From Lachnospiraceae bacterium (GTDB lineage Bacteria; Bacillota; Clostridia; Lachnospirales; Lachnospiraceae), in the NCBI GenBank assembly GCA_030526405.1, contig JAUNCZ010000021.1, positions 1,740 through 48,284 on the forward strand: 46,545 nucleotides of DNA, read 5' to 3'. The position numbers and the translations under genes are program-made. The notes beneath the pieces are model-generated. The model searched no databases. It had not been told where the DNA came from and saw only the letters and a program-made list of their open reading frames with translations. Position 1 is the first letter of the stretch. Each line of letters starts with the position of its first letter. Shown one piece after another: positions 33,726-42,354 of the stretch.

Positions 33726-35370
33726 GGTACTGAAAAAGACCATGACTCTTGTGCTGGCAGCAGCCCTTCTGCTGGGCTCTGGCTCCTCGGCGCTGGCAGG
33801 GGAGATGGAGTACAGGGAAATTCAGTGGGAAGAGGATCAGTTTGCTACACAGGATTGCTCCGGGGATTGTATCCGGGAGTATAACAGAGAGACGGAACAG
33901 GTTTCTCTGGAGGCAGAACAGGAAAAAAGTCAGGAGGAGCAGGATCACACCGCACTGCCGGAAGACACTGGAGACGCTGGGACAACTGGCGGTCTGGAGA
34001 AACAGGAGAGACAGCAGAATGAGCAGAAGATTCAGGAGGATTCCTCTGAAGCAGTGAATCCGGAAGAGGAACACCAGGCTGCAGATCCACAGGAGGAAGA
34101 GAAGAATCAGGAAAAAGAGCAGGAGAAAGATCAGGAGGGAAATCCTGCGGATACTCCCTACCAGGAACTGCTGGCAGAGGAGAATCTGATCATTGTAACT
34201 GTGGAGCAGGGCAGCGGAGATGGGCAGGAGGAGATGGCTGTGGAAACCCTGGAGGAGCTGTCGGATGGCGAACTTCAGGCTCTGGAGGAATATATAGAGG
34301 ACCAGGGATATCCGGTGAGCACAGCAGCTATGCTGGATGCCGCTTCGGATACGCAGGTTCGTACCATCACCTTCAATATGAATGGCTTTATCTCTCTGGC
34401 TGCAGAGGGGTATGGCACCGGCTACGATGCCATGTTTTATGTAAATAAGGCGAATTGTCAGGGAAATGGCAACGCCTACTGTATTGACCCCTCCAAACAG
34501 GCGCCGGGACACAGTGATCAGGGAAGAGAACATTCCTACACCACCACAGTACGGGATTACAGAGATCCCCTTCTTCTGAAAATTATGTACTATGGCTTTG
34601 GAGGTCCCGGGGATATTACCGGAAGCTTTGCCCAGACAAATCCGGCAAGGCATATCCTCACACACCTGGTGGCCACCAGAAGGGCAGCAGAGCTGGGGAT
34701 CCCAGGAGCAGGAAATTATAAATACAGTGCAAACAGTACTGCTATTGCCAGGGCGGATGCCCTGTATGAGGCCATAAAGGGGAAAAAGGATATTCTTGGA
34801 AGGGTCAGTGTTCTGACACCTGTCCAGGGACAGCAGACCATTATGCTGCTGGCAGAGTACAGTGTGCCCCCTGAGAAGCCAAAGGAGACAGAGCTTTCTG
34901 TTGCCAAGACTGTTACAGGCACAGCAGGAAATAAGAATACAGCATTTCATTTCAGGCTGACTCTCACCGCTGAGAATGGCATCTCTTTGCCGGATTTCAT
35001 CAGCTGTAGTCAGAACGGCAGGGAATTTACCCTCCAAAAAGAGGCAGAAAGCACAAAAAAGACTGCAATCTACAGCTTTACACTGGAGCATGATCAGCGG
35101 ATTATCTTTCGGGATCTTCCTGTGGGGGTGAAATACCAGGTACAGGAAACAGATGGAGAGGGGCTGGGTTATACAGTGACATCGGAAAATGCAAAGGGTA
35201 CCCTGACGGAGAAAGCAGCGGAGGTATCCTTCCGCAACAGTAAGGAGATGATCGTTCCCACCGGAGCGGATCCTGATCAGGGAAGGAATCCGGCTGTGCT
35301 GATGCTGGCATCCATAGTTCTACTGTGGATACTGTTTGAGAACAGAAGAAAAGGATGTGACAGAGTATGA
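33712..35370 (+). CDS. thioester-domain-like pilus tip protein (Cpa-like)
   Basis: A 552-residue surface protein. Signal peptide about 1-29; a Glu/Gln/Lys-rich low-complexity segment (about 60-147); a thioester-domain-like region (about 215-380) with AYCIDPSKQAPG (Cys257), IMYYGFGGPG and RHILTHLVAT. A Spy0128-like domain follows (about 395-510; ELSVAKTVTG, KYQVQE, SFRNS), then VPTG (515-518), a hydrophobic helix and NRRKGC. In typical thioester domains a Gln (TQxA) pairs with the Cys; here that motif reads THLV with His318. ATG 33712 is chosen because the signal peptide then begins MKRNK. Probably the tip adhesin. Confidence 0.82.
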   Translation: MKRNKVLKKTMTLVLAAALLLGSGSSALAGEMEYREIQWEEDQFATQDCSGDCIREYNRETEQVSLEAEQEKSQEEQDHTALPEDTGDAGTTGGLEKQERQQNEQKIQEDSSEAVNPEEEHQAADPQEEEKNQEKEQEKDQEGNPADTPYQELLAEENLIIVTVEQGSGDGQEEMAVETLEELSDGELQALEEYIEDQGYPVSTAAMLDAASDTQVRTITFNMNGFISLAAEGYGTGYDAMFYVNKANCQGNGNAYCIDPSKQAPGHSDQGREHSYTTTVRDYRDPLLLKIMYYGFGGPGDITGSFAQTNPARHILTHLVATRRAAELGIPGAGNYKYSANSTAIARADALYEAIKGKKDILGRVSVLTPVQGQQTIMLLAEYSVPPEKPKETELSVAKTVTGTAGNKNTAFHFRLTLTAENGISLPDFISCSQNGREFTLQKEAESTKKTAIYSFTLEHDQRIIFRDLPVGVKYQVQETDGEGLGYTVTSENAKGTLTEKAAEVSFRNSKEMIVPTGADPDQGRNPAVLMLASIVLLWILFENRRKGCDRV

Positions 35371-35936
35371 ATGTCCCTGATAAAGAGAAGAATAAGGATA
35401 AGAATACAAATAAGGAAAAGAACCGGAGAAGGACTGATTCCAGATTGACCTCTGCTGCTGTGCAGAGGTTCCTTATTCAGTCAGGTATTCTGGTGGCGGC
35501 TTTGTTTCTGGTATTCACCTTTCTGATCTCGGTGAATCGGGCAGAAGGAAATACCATGTCCCCCTTTGTCAGGGACGGGGATCTCTGCATTTTTCTGAAA
35601 ACAGATCAACCCTCCCTGGGAGAGGTGGTTCTGTACCGGAATGAGAAGGGGGAAAGGCGGATCGGACGAATTGCAGCCACAGAGGGACAGGCTGTGGATT
35701 TTCCGGAAACAGGGGGCTATCTGGTGGATGGCTATCTGTATCCGGAGGAGAATCCCTATGAAACCCGGCCGGCAGAGGAGTCCGATGTGGAGTACCCCTT
35801 TCGGCTGTCTTCAAAGGAGGTGTTTATTCTGAACGATTTCAGAAGCATCACAGAGGACAGCAGAAGCTTTGGTCCGGTGGGAAATGCTGCTGTGGAGGGA
35901 ACACTGTTTTTTCTGTTGCGAAGGAGAGGATTCTGA
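35367..35936 (+). CDS. SipA/LepB-like signal peptidase of the pilus locus
   Basis: A 189-residue membrane protein of the signal peptidase I fold. After a Lys/Asn-rich cytoplasmic start (about 1-30) comes one TM segment (about 36-55). The nucleophile motif NTMSPFVRDGD carries Ser65. In the second motif, RRIGRIAATEGQ, the position of the general-base lysine (K-R-I-x-G-x-x-G in SipS) is Gly100. Streptococcal pilus SipA proteins are likewise degenerate. So it may be a pilus-assembly chaperone rather than an active peptidase. It overlaps the tip gene (ATGA) and the sortase gene by one base. Confidence 0.85.
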   Translation: MNVPDKEKNKDKNTNKEKNRRRTDSRLTSAAVQRFLIQSGILVAALFLVFTFLISVNRAEGNTMSPFVRDGDLCIFLKTDQPSLGEVVLYRNEKGERRIGRIAATEGQAVDFPETGGYLVDGYLYPEENPYETRPAEESDVEYPFRLSSKEVFILNDFRSITEDSRSFGPVGNAAVEGTLFFLLRRRGF

Positions 35937-36640
35937 TGATCAGATATCTGGTGAGACTGCTGATGAGACTGGAGGAACTGTCCCTACTGTTGCTGTGTCT
36001 TCTGATGCTTCTTGGAGGAGGGTATGGTCTGTACGACAGCTATCTGGTGTACCGGCAGGCCAATGACGACAGCATTCTGAAGCTTCGTCCTGACAGGCAG
36101 CAGGAACTTCCTGAAAAAGAACTCCAGGGAAGGGTTACAGGGTGGCTTACACTGGAAGGTACCGGCATCGATTATCCGGTCATGCAGGGGAAAGACAATT
36201 TTGAGTATCTCAACAAAAATCCCTATGGAGAATATGCTCTTTCCGGATCGGTTTTTCTGGATGCAGGAAACTCCCCTGATTACGCAGATGAATATTCCCT
36301 TCTGTATGGGCATCATATGGAGCAGGGGCTGATGTTTGGGGACCTGGACAGATACAGAGAGGAGGAATTCTTTCGTCAGCATCATACAGGCACCCTCCTT
36401 GTGGAGGGGGAGGAGAGGAATATCACGCTGATGGCTGTTCTGGATGTTCTGGCGACGGAAGAGAGGATCTTTTCACCGGCTTCCACCACAAAGGAGGCTG
36501 TTTGTGAAATAATACAGGAGAATGCCATTCATTGTCTGACAGAAGAGTGGGATGTGGAGGGGAAGCAGCTGATTGCCTTCTCCACCTGTAGAAAGACAGA
36601 TTCGATAGAAAGAACGGTTGTAATCGGATTATTCGATTAA
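35936..36640 (+). CDS. class B sortase (pilus sortase)
   Basis: A 234-residue membrane-anchored transpeptidase. N-terminal TM segment about 12-32; class B layout with GWLTLEGTGIDYPVMQGKDNFEYLNKN, catalytic His126 in LLYGHHM, Cys218 in IAFSTCRK and Arg226 in ERTVVIG. It should join pilin subunits carrying (I/V)PTG-type signals; class B-like sortases polymerise such pili in streptococcal FCT loci (SrtC1). TGATG overlap with the SipA-like gene. It is the last gene of the operon; no clear terminator before the liv promoter. Confidence 0.92.
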   Translation: MIRYLVRLLMRLEELSLLLLCLLMLLGGGYGLYDSYLVYRQANDDSILKLRPDRQQELPEKELQGRVTGWLTLEGTGIDYPVMQGKDNFEYLNKNPYGEYALSGSVFLDAGNSPDYADEYSLLYGHHMEQGLMFGDLDRYREEEFFRQHHTGTLLVEGEERNITLMAVLDVLATEERIFSPASTTKEAVCEIIQENAIHCLTEEWDVEGKQLIAFSTCRKTDSIERTVVIGLFD

Positions 36641-36727
36641 AACGACAGTTGGACAGACGCTTCATTCATTTTTGGGTTAAAAAAGTAACAATTCACACTG
36701 TTTTTTATGGGTTTTTGACGGATGTTG

Positions 36728-36808
36728 TTGACATTCTTTTCATTATATAATAAAATCAGTTCCATGATTGCAATGCATTACCGAACGAAAGTGTTCAAGT
36801 GATGCATT
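36728..36808 (+). promoter_or_regulatory. liv operon promoter and leader hairpin
   Basis: TTGACA (36728-36733), 17-bp spacer, TAAAAT (36751-36756). The leader carries AATGCAT (36772-36778) pairing with ATGCATT (36802-36808), with GAAC / GTTC inside. RBS AAGAAAGGAAG follows. The hairpin may stabilise the mRNA or serve control; it is not a recognisable riboswitch. Confidence 0.75.
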
Positions 36809-36826
36809 AAGAAAGGAAGTATATAT

Positions 36827-38095
36827 ATGAAAAGAAGAGTATTAGCTACAGTATTAGCTATGGCTATGGCATTCTCTTTTACAGCTTGTGGATCTTCTTC
36901 CGATTCAGCTGCAAAAAGTGAGTCCAAAGCGGAAGCAACAGAGGAAACAGCTGAAGTTGAGGGTGAGACAGTTGCTTACAACGAGGCTGTAACAATTTCT
37001 GAGAACCTGACAGGAACATTAAAACTTGGATGTATCGGACCTCTGACCGGTGGTGCTGCACTGTATGGAACAGCTGTTGCCAATGCAGGAAAGATTGCTG
37101 TTGAGGAGATCAATGCAGCTGCTGAGGGATTCGACATCGAGTTCAATGCACAGGATGATGAGCACGATGCAGAGAAATCTGTAAACGCATACAACAATCT
37201 GAAAGACTGGGATGTACAGGCAATCGTTGGTACAGTTACAACAACTCCATGTGTTGCTGTATCTGCAGAGGCTAACGCAGACAGAGTATTCATGCTGACA
37301 CCATCTGCATCTGCTACATCTGTAACAGCAGATAAAGATCAGACTTATCAGCTTTGCTTCTCTGATCCTAACCAGGGACTTGCATCTGCACAGTATATCA
37401 AAGACAACAACCTGGCAGAGAAGGTAGCTATCATCTACAACAACTCCGATGCATACTCAACAGGTATTTACCAGACATTCGTTGAGAAGGCAAAAGAGAT
37501 CGATCTGGAGGTTGTTTCCACAACAACATTTACAGATGACACTGCAAATGACTTCTCTGTACAGCTGGCAGACGCTCAGAAAAACGGAGCAGATCTGGTA
37601 TTCCTGCCAATCTACTATACACCGGCTTCTCTGATCCTGCAGCAGGCATCCACAAGCGGATATGCACCAACCTTCTTCGGTGTAGATGGAATGGACGGAA
37701 TCCTTTCTCTTGAGGGATTTGATACTTCCCTTGCAGAGGGTGTTCTTCTTCTGACACCATTCTCCGCTGATGCAGAGGACGCTCTTACAAAATCTTTCGT
37801 AGCAAAATATCAGGCTGCTAACAAAGACGTTCCAAACCAGTTCGCAGCTGACTCCTACGATTCAGTTTATGCTATTTATGCAGCACTTGGATATTACGCA
37901 GACAACAACGGTGGTCTTGATGTTACTGGTATGGGATATGATGAGATCTGTGAGATCCTGATCTCTGTATTCTCTGACAGCAACTTCAACGTTGACGGTC
38001 TTACCGGTGAGGGAATGACCTGGACAGCAGCAGGAGAGGTAAACAAAGCTCCTAAGGCTGTTGTAATCAAAGACGGCGTATATGTAGGTATGTAA
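36827..38095 (+). CDS. livK: branched-chain amino-acid ABC transporter binding lipoprotein
   Basis: A 422-residue type I periplasmic-binding-fold protein. Signal peptide with lipobox SFTAC (Cys21), then a Ser/Lys/Glu-rich linker (about 22-55) and the binding domain: LKLGCIGPLTGGAALYGTAVANAGKIAVEEINAA (about 65-98), AIVGTVTTTPCVAV and FMLTPSASATS. It captures leucine/isoleucine/valine or a related solute outside the membrane; exact ligand not known. It is the first gene of livKHMGF and has a high-expression codon profile. Confidence 0.93.
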   Translation: MKRRVLATVLAMAMAFSFTACGSSSDSAAKSESKAEATEETAEVEGETVAYNEAVTISENLTGTLKLGCIGPLTGGAALYGTAVANAGKIAVEEINAAAEGFDIEFNAQDDEHDAEKSVNAYNNLKDWDVQAIVGTVTTTPCVAVSAEANADRVFMLTPSASATSVTADKDQTYQLCFSDPNQGLASAQYIKDNNLAEKVAIIYNNSDAYSTGIYQTFVEKAKEIDLEVVSTTTFTDDTANDFSVQLADAQKNGADLVFLPIYYTPASLILQQASTSGYAPTFFGVDGMDGILSLEGFDTSLAEGVLLLTPFSADAEDALTKSFVAKYQAANKDVPNQFAADSYDSVYAIYAALGYYADNNGGLDVTGMGYDEICEILISVFSDSNFNVDGLTGEGMTWTAAGEVNKAPKAVVIKDGVYVGM

Positions 38096-38117
38096 GCTTT
38101 AGTCTGAAAGATAGTAT

Positions 38118-38149
38118 AAGACAGGCTGCCAGGCGGCGGTCTGTCTTTT
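38118..38149 (+). terminator. hairpin between livK and livH (attenuating)
   Basis: AAGACAG (38118-38124) pairs with CTGTCTT in 38141-38147 and is followed by TTCTGTATATT. A hairpin at this place commonly lets binding-protein mRNA exceed permease mRNA by partial termination or 3'-end protection. Confidence 0.7.
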
Positions 38150-38192
38150 CTGTATATTATTAAGTCTGTTGTTTTTTTAACGGAGGATCATT

Positions 38193-39068
38193 ATGTTATT
38201 AGCATTCCTTATCAACGGCATCAGCCTTGGAAGTGTATATGCGATCATCGCTCTTGGATATACCATGGTATATGGTATTGCAAAGATGCTGAACTTCGCC
38301 CATGGTGACGTAATCATGATCGGCGGCTATATCGCATTCTGCTCTACTTCCTATCTTGGACTGAATCCGATTCTGTCCATTCTCTGTGCCATCGCGGTTT
38401 GTACCGCCCTTGGTATCACTATTGAAAAACTGGCTTATAAGCCTCTGAGAAATGCCACTTCTCTTGCAGTTCTTATCACTGCCATCGGTGTTTCTTATTT
38501 CCTTCAGAATATCGCACTTCTGATCTGGACATCCAATCCGAAGTCCTTCCCGAACATGGTATCCTTTGTACCATCACTGAAACTGGGAACCTTCGCGATT
38601 TCCGGAACTGCGATGGTTACCATTGCAGCCTGCGTTATCATCATGCTTGTTCTTACCTTCTTCACAGAGCGCACAAAAATGGGTAAAGCCATGAGAGCTG
38701 TATCTGAGGATAAAGGTGCTGCAGAGCTGATGGGAATCAATGTAAACCGTACAATATCTCTGACCTTTGCCATCGGTTCCGGCCTGGCAGCAATTGCAGG
38801 TGTTCTTCTCTGTTCTGCCTATCCTACACTGATGCCTACTACAGGTGCAATGCCAGGTATCAAAGCCTTCACTGCAGCTGTATTCGGAGGAATCGGTTCT
38901 ATTCCGGGTGCCATGCTGGGAGGAATCCTTCTTGGTATCATTGAGATTTTTGCCAAGGCTTACATTTCCACTCAGTTATCTGATGCCATCGTATTTGCCG
39001 TTCTGATCATCGTGCTGATCGTAAAACCATCTGGTCTGTTAGGCAAATATGTACAAGAGAAAGTGTGA
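38193..39068 (+). CDS. livH: branched-chain amino-acid ABC transporter permease LivH
   Basis: A 291-residue membrane permease with about 8 TM segments: INGISLGSVYAIIALGYTMVYGIAKMLNFAHGDVIMIGGY near the N-terminus and the permease loop MRAVSEDKGAAELMGINVNRTISLTFAIGSGLAAIAG (about 168-204), characteristic of LivH. It forms the channel with LivM. RBS AACGGAGGATCATT. It ends 10 bases before livM. Confidence 0.95.
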   Translation: MLLAFLINGISLGSVYAIIALGYTMVYGIAKMLNFAHGDVIMIGGYIAFCSTSYLGLNPILSILCAIAVCTALGITIEKLAYKPLRNATSLAVLITAIGVSYFLQNIALLIWTSNPKSFPNMVSFVPSLKLGTFAISGTAMVTIAACVIIMLVLTFFTERTKMGKAMRAVSEDKGAAELMGINVNRTISLTFAIGSGLAAIAGVLLCSAYPTLMPTTGAMPGIKAFTAAVFGGIGSIPGAMLGGILLGIIEIFAKAYISTQLSDAIVFAVLIIVLIVKPSGLLGKYVQEKV

Positions 39069-39078
39069 GGTGGGCAAT

Positions 39079-40116
39079 ATGAAGACAATGAAAAAAGCAT
39101 CAAGAGATTCCTTTATCAACTACGGAATCGTAATTGCGTTCTTTGCTATCTTCCAGATTCTTGCCATGACTGGTATTCTTACCAACTCCATGGCGGGACA
39201 GCTGGTGCCGATCTGTGCATACATCATTATGGCCATTTCCCTGAATCTTGTTGTTGGAATCTCAGGTGAGCTGAGCCTTGGCCATGCCGGATTTATGTCT
39301 GTTGGAGCCTTCACAGGAGTTGTTGTTTCTACACTGCTTCAGAACAAGATTCCTGCGGAACCCCTTCGCCTTGTTGTGGCTATTCTTGCTGCAGCTGTGC
39401 TGGCGGCTGTTGCCGGTTTCCTGATCGGTATTCCTGTACTTCGTCTTCGTGGCGATTATCTGGCCATCGTTACACTGGCATTTGGCGAGATTATCAAGAA
39501 CGTACTGAACTGTCTGTATCTGGGCTATGACAAAGTGGGCTTCCACTTCAGCTTAAGCGATGCAGATTCCCTGGGCCTTTCTGAGGATGGAATCGTAATC
39601 CTTAACGGACCTATGGGTGCGCTGGGAGTGAAGAAGCTTTCCTCTTTCCTGGCAGGAATCATCCTGCTTCTGGTGGCTCTGTTTATTATCCAGAACCTGG
39701 TTAACAGCCAGCAGGGTCGTGCTATTATGGCTATTCGTGATAACCGTATCGCAGCTGAGGCCTGTGGTATCGGAATCACTCATTATAAGCTGATGGCATT
39801 TGTTACATCCGCAGCAATCGCCGGATCTGCAGGTTGTCTGTATGCTCTGAACTTCTCTACAGTTGTTCCGAAGAAGTTTGATTTCAACACCTCTATTCTG
39901 ATTCTTGTATTCGTTGTACTGGGTGGAATCGGAAATATGAGAGGTGCCATGATCGCTGCTGCTGTTCTGACAATCCTTCCTGAGCTGCTCCGTCAGTTTG
40001 CTGATTATCGTATGCTGATCTACGCAATCGTGCTGATCGCAGTTATGATCATCTCAAACAATGAGAAGGCTAAGCAGTTCATCGCAGGCTTTAAGAAAAA
40101 AGGAGGTGCCGAGTAA
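39079..40116 (+). CDS. livM: branched-chain amino-acid ABC transporter permease LivM
   Basis: A 345-residue membrane permease: ISLNLVVGISGELSLGHAGFMSVGAFTGVVVSTLL, LRLRGDYLAIVTLAFGEIIKNVLN, and the coupling loop GRAIMAIRDNRIAAEACGIGITHYKLMAFVTSAAIAGSAGCLYA. The ATG at 39079 follows GAGGTGGG at short spacing; an alternative start inside livH (39049) would give a longer, unusual N-terminus. The stop overlaps the livG start (TAATG). Confidence 0.94.
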   Translation: MKTMKKASRDSFINYGIVIAFFAIFQILAMTGILTNSMAGQLVPICAYIIMAISLNLVVGISGELSLGHAGFMSVGAFTGVVVSTLLQNKIPAEPLRLVVAILAAAVLAAVAGFLIGIPVLRLRGDYLAIVTLAFGEIIKNVLNCLYLGYDKVGFHFSLSDADSLGLSEDGIVILNGPMGALGVKKLSSFLAGIILLLVALFIIQNLVNSQQGRAIMAIRDNRIAAEACGIGITHYKLMAFVTSAAIAGSAGCLYALNFSTVVPKKFDFNTSILILVFVVLGGIGNMRGAMIAAAVLTILPELLRQFADYRMLIYAIVLIAVMIISNNEKAKQFIAGFKKKGGAE

Positions 40117-40961
40117 TGAAAAGAGCAGAGACAAAACTGGTAACGGTGCCATCCCAGAATAAGATCCCTGAGAGAGATATCGACAAATCACCGATTCTTG
40201 AGGTTTCCCATCTTGGTATCGACTTTGGTGGCCTGAAGGCGGTTGATGACTTTAATATGGCAATCGGACGTACTGAGATTACCGGTCTCATCGGACCAAA
40301 CGGTGCCGGAAAAACAACACTGTTCAACCTGCTTACAAAGGTATATGAGCCAACCCGTGGCTCCATTATGCTGGATGGTCAGGAGCTTGGAAAAATGTCC
40401 ACTGTTCAGGTTAACCAGCACGGTATTGCCAGAACCTTCCAGAATATCCGTCTCTTTGACAAGCTGACTGTAGAGGAGAATATCCGTATTGGTCTCCATA
40501 ACCATGTAAAATACGGTATGCTGGACGGAATCTTCCGTACACCAAGATACAGAAAAGAGGAGAAGTGTATCCATGATAAGTCAATGGAGCTGTTAAGCCT
40601 CTTTGACATGGAGGATATGGCAGATGTGAGAGCGGGATCCCTTCCCTATGGTGCTCAGAGACGTCTGGAGATCCTTCGTGCCCTGGCAACTGAGCCAAAA
40701 CTGCTTCTGCTGGATGAGCCGGCAGCTGGTATGAACCCTTCCGAGACTGCTGAGCTGATGGATACCATCCGCCGCATCCGTGATGAGTTCCAGATTGCCA
40801 TCCTTCTTATCGAGCATGATATGAATCTGGTAATGGGTATCTGTGAGGGTATTGCCGTTCTGAACTTCGGCCGTATCATTGCAAAGGGAACTCCTTCTGA
40901 GATCCAGAGCAATCCACAGGTAATTGAAGCATATCTTGGAAAGAAAAAGGAGGAAAACTGA
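40116..40961 (+). CDS. livG: branched-chain amino-acid ABC transporter ATPase LivG
   Basis: A 281-residue ABC ATPase: Walker A GPNGAGKTT, signature LPYGAQRRLEI (the usual LivG variant), Walker B LLLLDEPAAGM with the C-terminal LivG-type end. A longer N-terminal extension (about 25 residues: ETKLVTVPSQNKIPERDID) precedes the domain. It powers LivH-LivM. One-base overlap with livM, RBS AAAGGAGGTGCC. Confidence 0.95.
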   Translation: MKRAETKLVTVPSQNKIPERDIDKSPILEVSHLGIDFGGLKAVDDFNMAIGRTEITGLIGPNGAGKTTLFNLLTKVYEPTRGSIMLDGQELGKMSTVQVNQHGIARTFQNIRLFDKLTVEENIRIGLHNHVKYGMLDGIFRTPRYRKEEKCIHDKSMELLSLFDMEDMADVRAGSLPYGAQRRLEILRALATEPKLLLLDEPAAGMNPSETAELMDTIRRIRDEFQIAILLIEHDMNLVMGICEGIAVLNFGRIIAKGTPSEIQSNPQVIEAYLGKKKEEN

Positions 40962-40962
40962 C

Positions 40963-41670
40963 ATGAGTCTTTTAAAAGCTGAAGATGTCCATGTATATTA
41001 TGGCAGCATCCATGCCATCAAGGGAGTTTCCTTCGAGGTAAATGAGGGAGAGATCGTTACGCTGATCGGTGCAAATGGTGCCGGTAAATCCACAACACTG
41101 AATACTGTATCCGGTCTGTTAAAGCCAAGATCCGGTATTATTGAGTTTGATGGACAGTCTCTGGTGGGCGTTCCTGCTTCCAAGATGGTAAATAAAGGAC
41201 TGGCTCTCTGTCCGGAGGGACGTCGTGTATTCCTTCAGATGACAGTGGAGGAGAATCTGGAGATGGGTGCATTTACCAGACCAAAGGGAGAAATCAAGGA
41301 TTCTATCGCTGAGGTGTATGACCGTTTCCCACGTCTGAAGGAGAGATATAAACAGGTATCCGGAACTCTTTCCGGTGGTGAGCAGCAGATGCTGGCTATG
41401 GGCCGTGCTCTGATGAGTAAACCAAAACTGCTGATGCTGGATGAGCCATCCATGGGTCTTGCTCCTATCCTGGTAGACCAGATCTTCCAGATCATCAAGG
41501 AGCTGAATGATGCGGGAACCACCATCCTTCTGGTAGAGCAGAATGCCCAGATGGCCCTGTCCATTGCTGACAGAGGATATGTTCTCGAGACCGGAACCAT
41601 CGCAGCAACAGGAACAGGAGAGGCTCTTCTCCATGATCCTGCTGTTCAGAAGGCATATCTGGGAGGCTGA
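40963..41670 (+). CDS. livF: branched-chain amino-acid ABC transporter ATPase LivF
   Basis: A 235-residue ABC ATPase: Walker A GANGAGKST, signature LSGGEQQMLAMGRALM, Walker B LLMLDEPSMGLAP, and the LivF-type ending LLHDPAVQKAYLGG. ATG 40963 follows AAGGAGGAAAACTGAC, one base after the livG stop; an earlier start inside livG is unlikely. It closes the livKHMGF operon ahead of a terminator. Confidence 0.95.
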   Translation: MSLLKAEDVHVYYGSIHAIKGVSFEVNEGEIVTLIGANGAGKSTTLNTVSGLLKPRSGIIEFDGQSLVGVPASKMVNKGLALCPEGRRVFLQMTVEENLEMGAFTRPKGEIKDSIAEVYDRFPRLKERYKQVSGTLSGGEQQMLAMGRALMSKPKLLMLDEPSMGLAPILVDQIFQIIKELNDAGTTILLVEQNAQMALSIADRGYVLETGTIAATGTGEALLHDPAVQKAYLGG

Positions 41671-41761
41671 TAAGAAGTCTGCATACAGGTGTGTTGTTAC
41701 ACATCCTCTCGGGGTTCTGTTAACGTCAGTCAGAAATCCCGGGTTATTGAAAAATGGTATC

Positions 41762-41805
41762 AAAACTGTCCTGTGGGCTATTATACCTGCAGGGCAGTTT
41801 TTCTA
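41762..41805 (+). terminator. terminator after the liv operon
   Basis: AAAACTGTCCTG (41762-41773) pairs with CAGGGCAGTTTT (41790-41801), one G-T pair, followed by TCTATTTT. The stem lies about 90 bases after livF. Confidence 0.85.
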
Positions 41806-41810
41806 TTTTA

Positions 41811-41895
41811 CGCGAGCAACGAGCCAAAGTCCGTGCTTGCACGAGACCTTGGCGACTGCCGCGATAACTTGAGAAACTCGCAAAGCGTGTTTCTC
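41811..41895 (+). repeat. intergenic repeat B, copy 2
   Basis: Matches 20958-21041 over CGCGAGCAACGAGCCAAAGT, CGTGC-TT-GCACG and AACTTGAGAAAC; the closing arm GTTTCTC (41889-41895) is shorter and the loop differs. Same orientation as copy 1. Confidence 0.85.
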
Positions 41896-41896
41896 A

Positions 41897-41973
41897 TAGT
41901 TTGGAAAATGCGTTGCAAACGCACTGTATTGTTTATGGAAAGAGCTGAAAAGCGGCTGTGCTTTCCTAAACTA
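41897..41973 (+). other. long imperfect inverted structure next to repeat B
   Basis: TAGTTTGGAAA (41897-41907) pairs with TTTCCTAAACTA (41962-41973). Inside are TGCGTT-GCA-AACGCA and AAAGC / GCTTT hairpins, giving a branched fold. It lies between the liv terminator and the pspC promoter; no gene is apparent in 41671-42073. Confidence 0.5.
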
Positions 41974-42001
41974 CAAACCTGACACATTTCTATGGAATGC
42001 A

Positions 42002-42034
42002 GGTATTGGAAATGCTCATCAGGGCATGTACAAT
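42002..42034 (+). promoter_or_regulatory. pspC promoter with shared extended -35
   Basis: GGTATTGGAAA (42002-42012) contains -35 TTGGAA (42006-42011); after 17 bp comes TACAAT (42029-42034) followed by AGAAACAGA. The same layout and the same flanking bases recur at 42355-42387. Confidence 0.7.
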
Positions 42035-42073
42035 AGAAACAGAACAACAAACAACCCTTAAGGAGGAATCAGT

Positions 42074-42316
42074 ATGCTCAAACTTTTAATATGGATCGCA
42101 ATTATTGTGGCGGTGGTGGGATTCTTAAAAGGAAGAAATACACCTGTGAGAAAGAGCCGCTATAACAGGAAAATCTCCGGAGTCTGCGGAGGGATCGGAG
42201 AGTGTCTGGGAGTGGACCCTACCATAGTACGTCTGGTATGGATCCTGTTCACTGTCTATGGTGGTAGTGGGATTCTGGCCTATATCCTTGCAGCAATCAT
42301 CATGCCGGAGTATTGA
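42074..42316 (+). CDS. PspC-domain small membrane protein
   Basis: An 80-residue protein with an N-terminal hydrophobic stretch (LLIWIAIIVAVVGFL) and a PspC domain: RKSRYNRKISGVCGGIGECLGVDPTIVRLVWILFTVYGGSGILAYILAAIIMPEY. PspC proteins take part in membrane-stress responses in other bacteria; here the role is unproven. The extra N-terminal TM segment before the PspC core is a small variation. RBS TTAAGGAGGAATCAGT. It has its own promoter. Confidence 0.92.
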   Translation: MLKLLIWIAIIVAVVGFLKGRNTPVRKSRYNRKISGVCGGIGECLGVDPTIVRLVWILFTVYGGSGILAYILAAIIMPEY

Positions 42317-42354
42317 GCTTCCTTTTTTGAAAAAAGTCTGCTGCAGATATAGTC

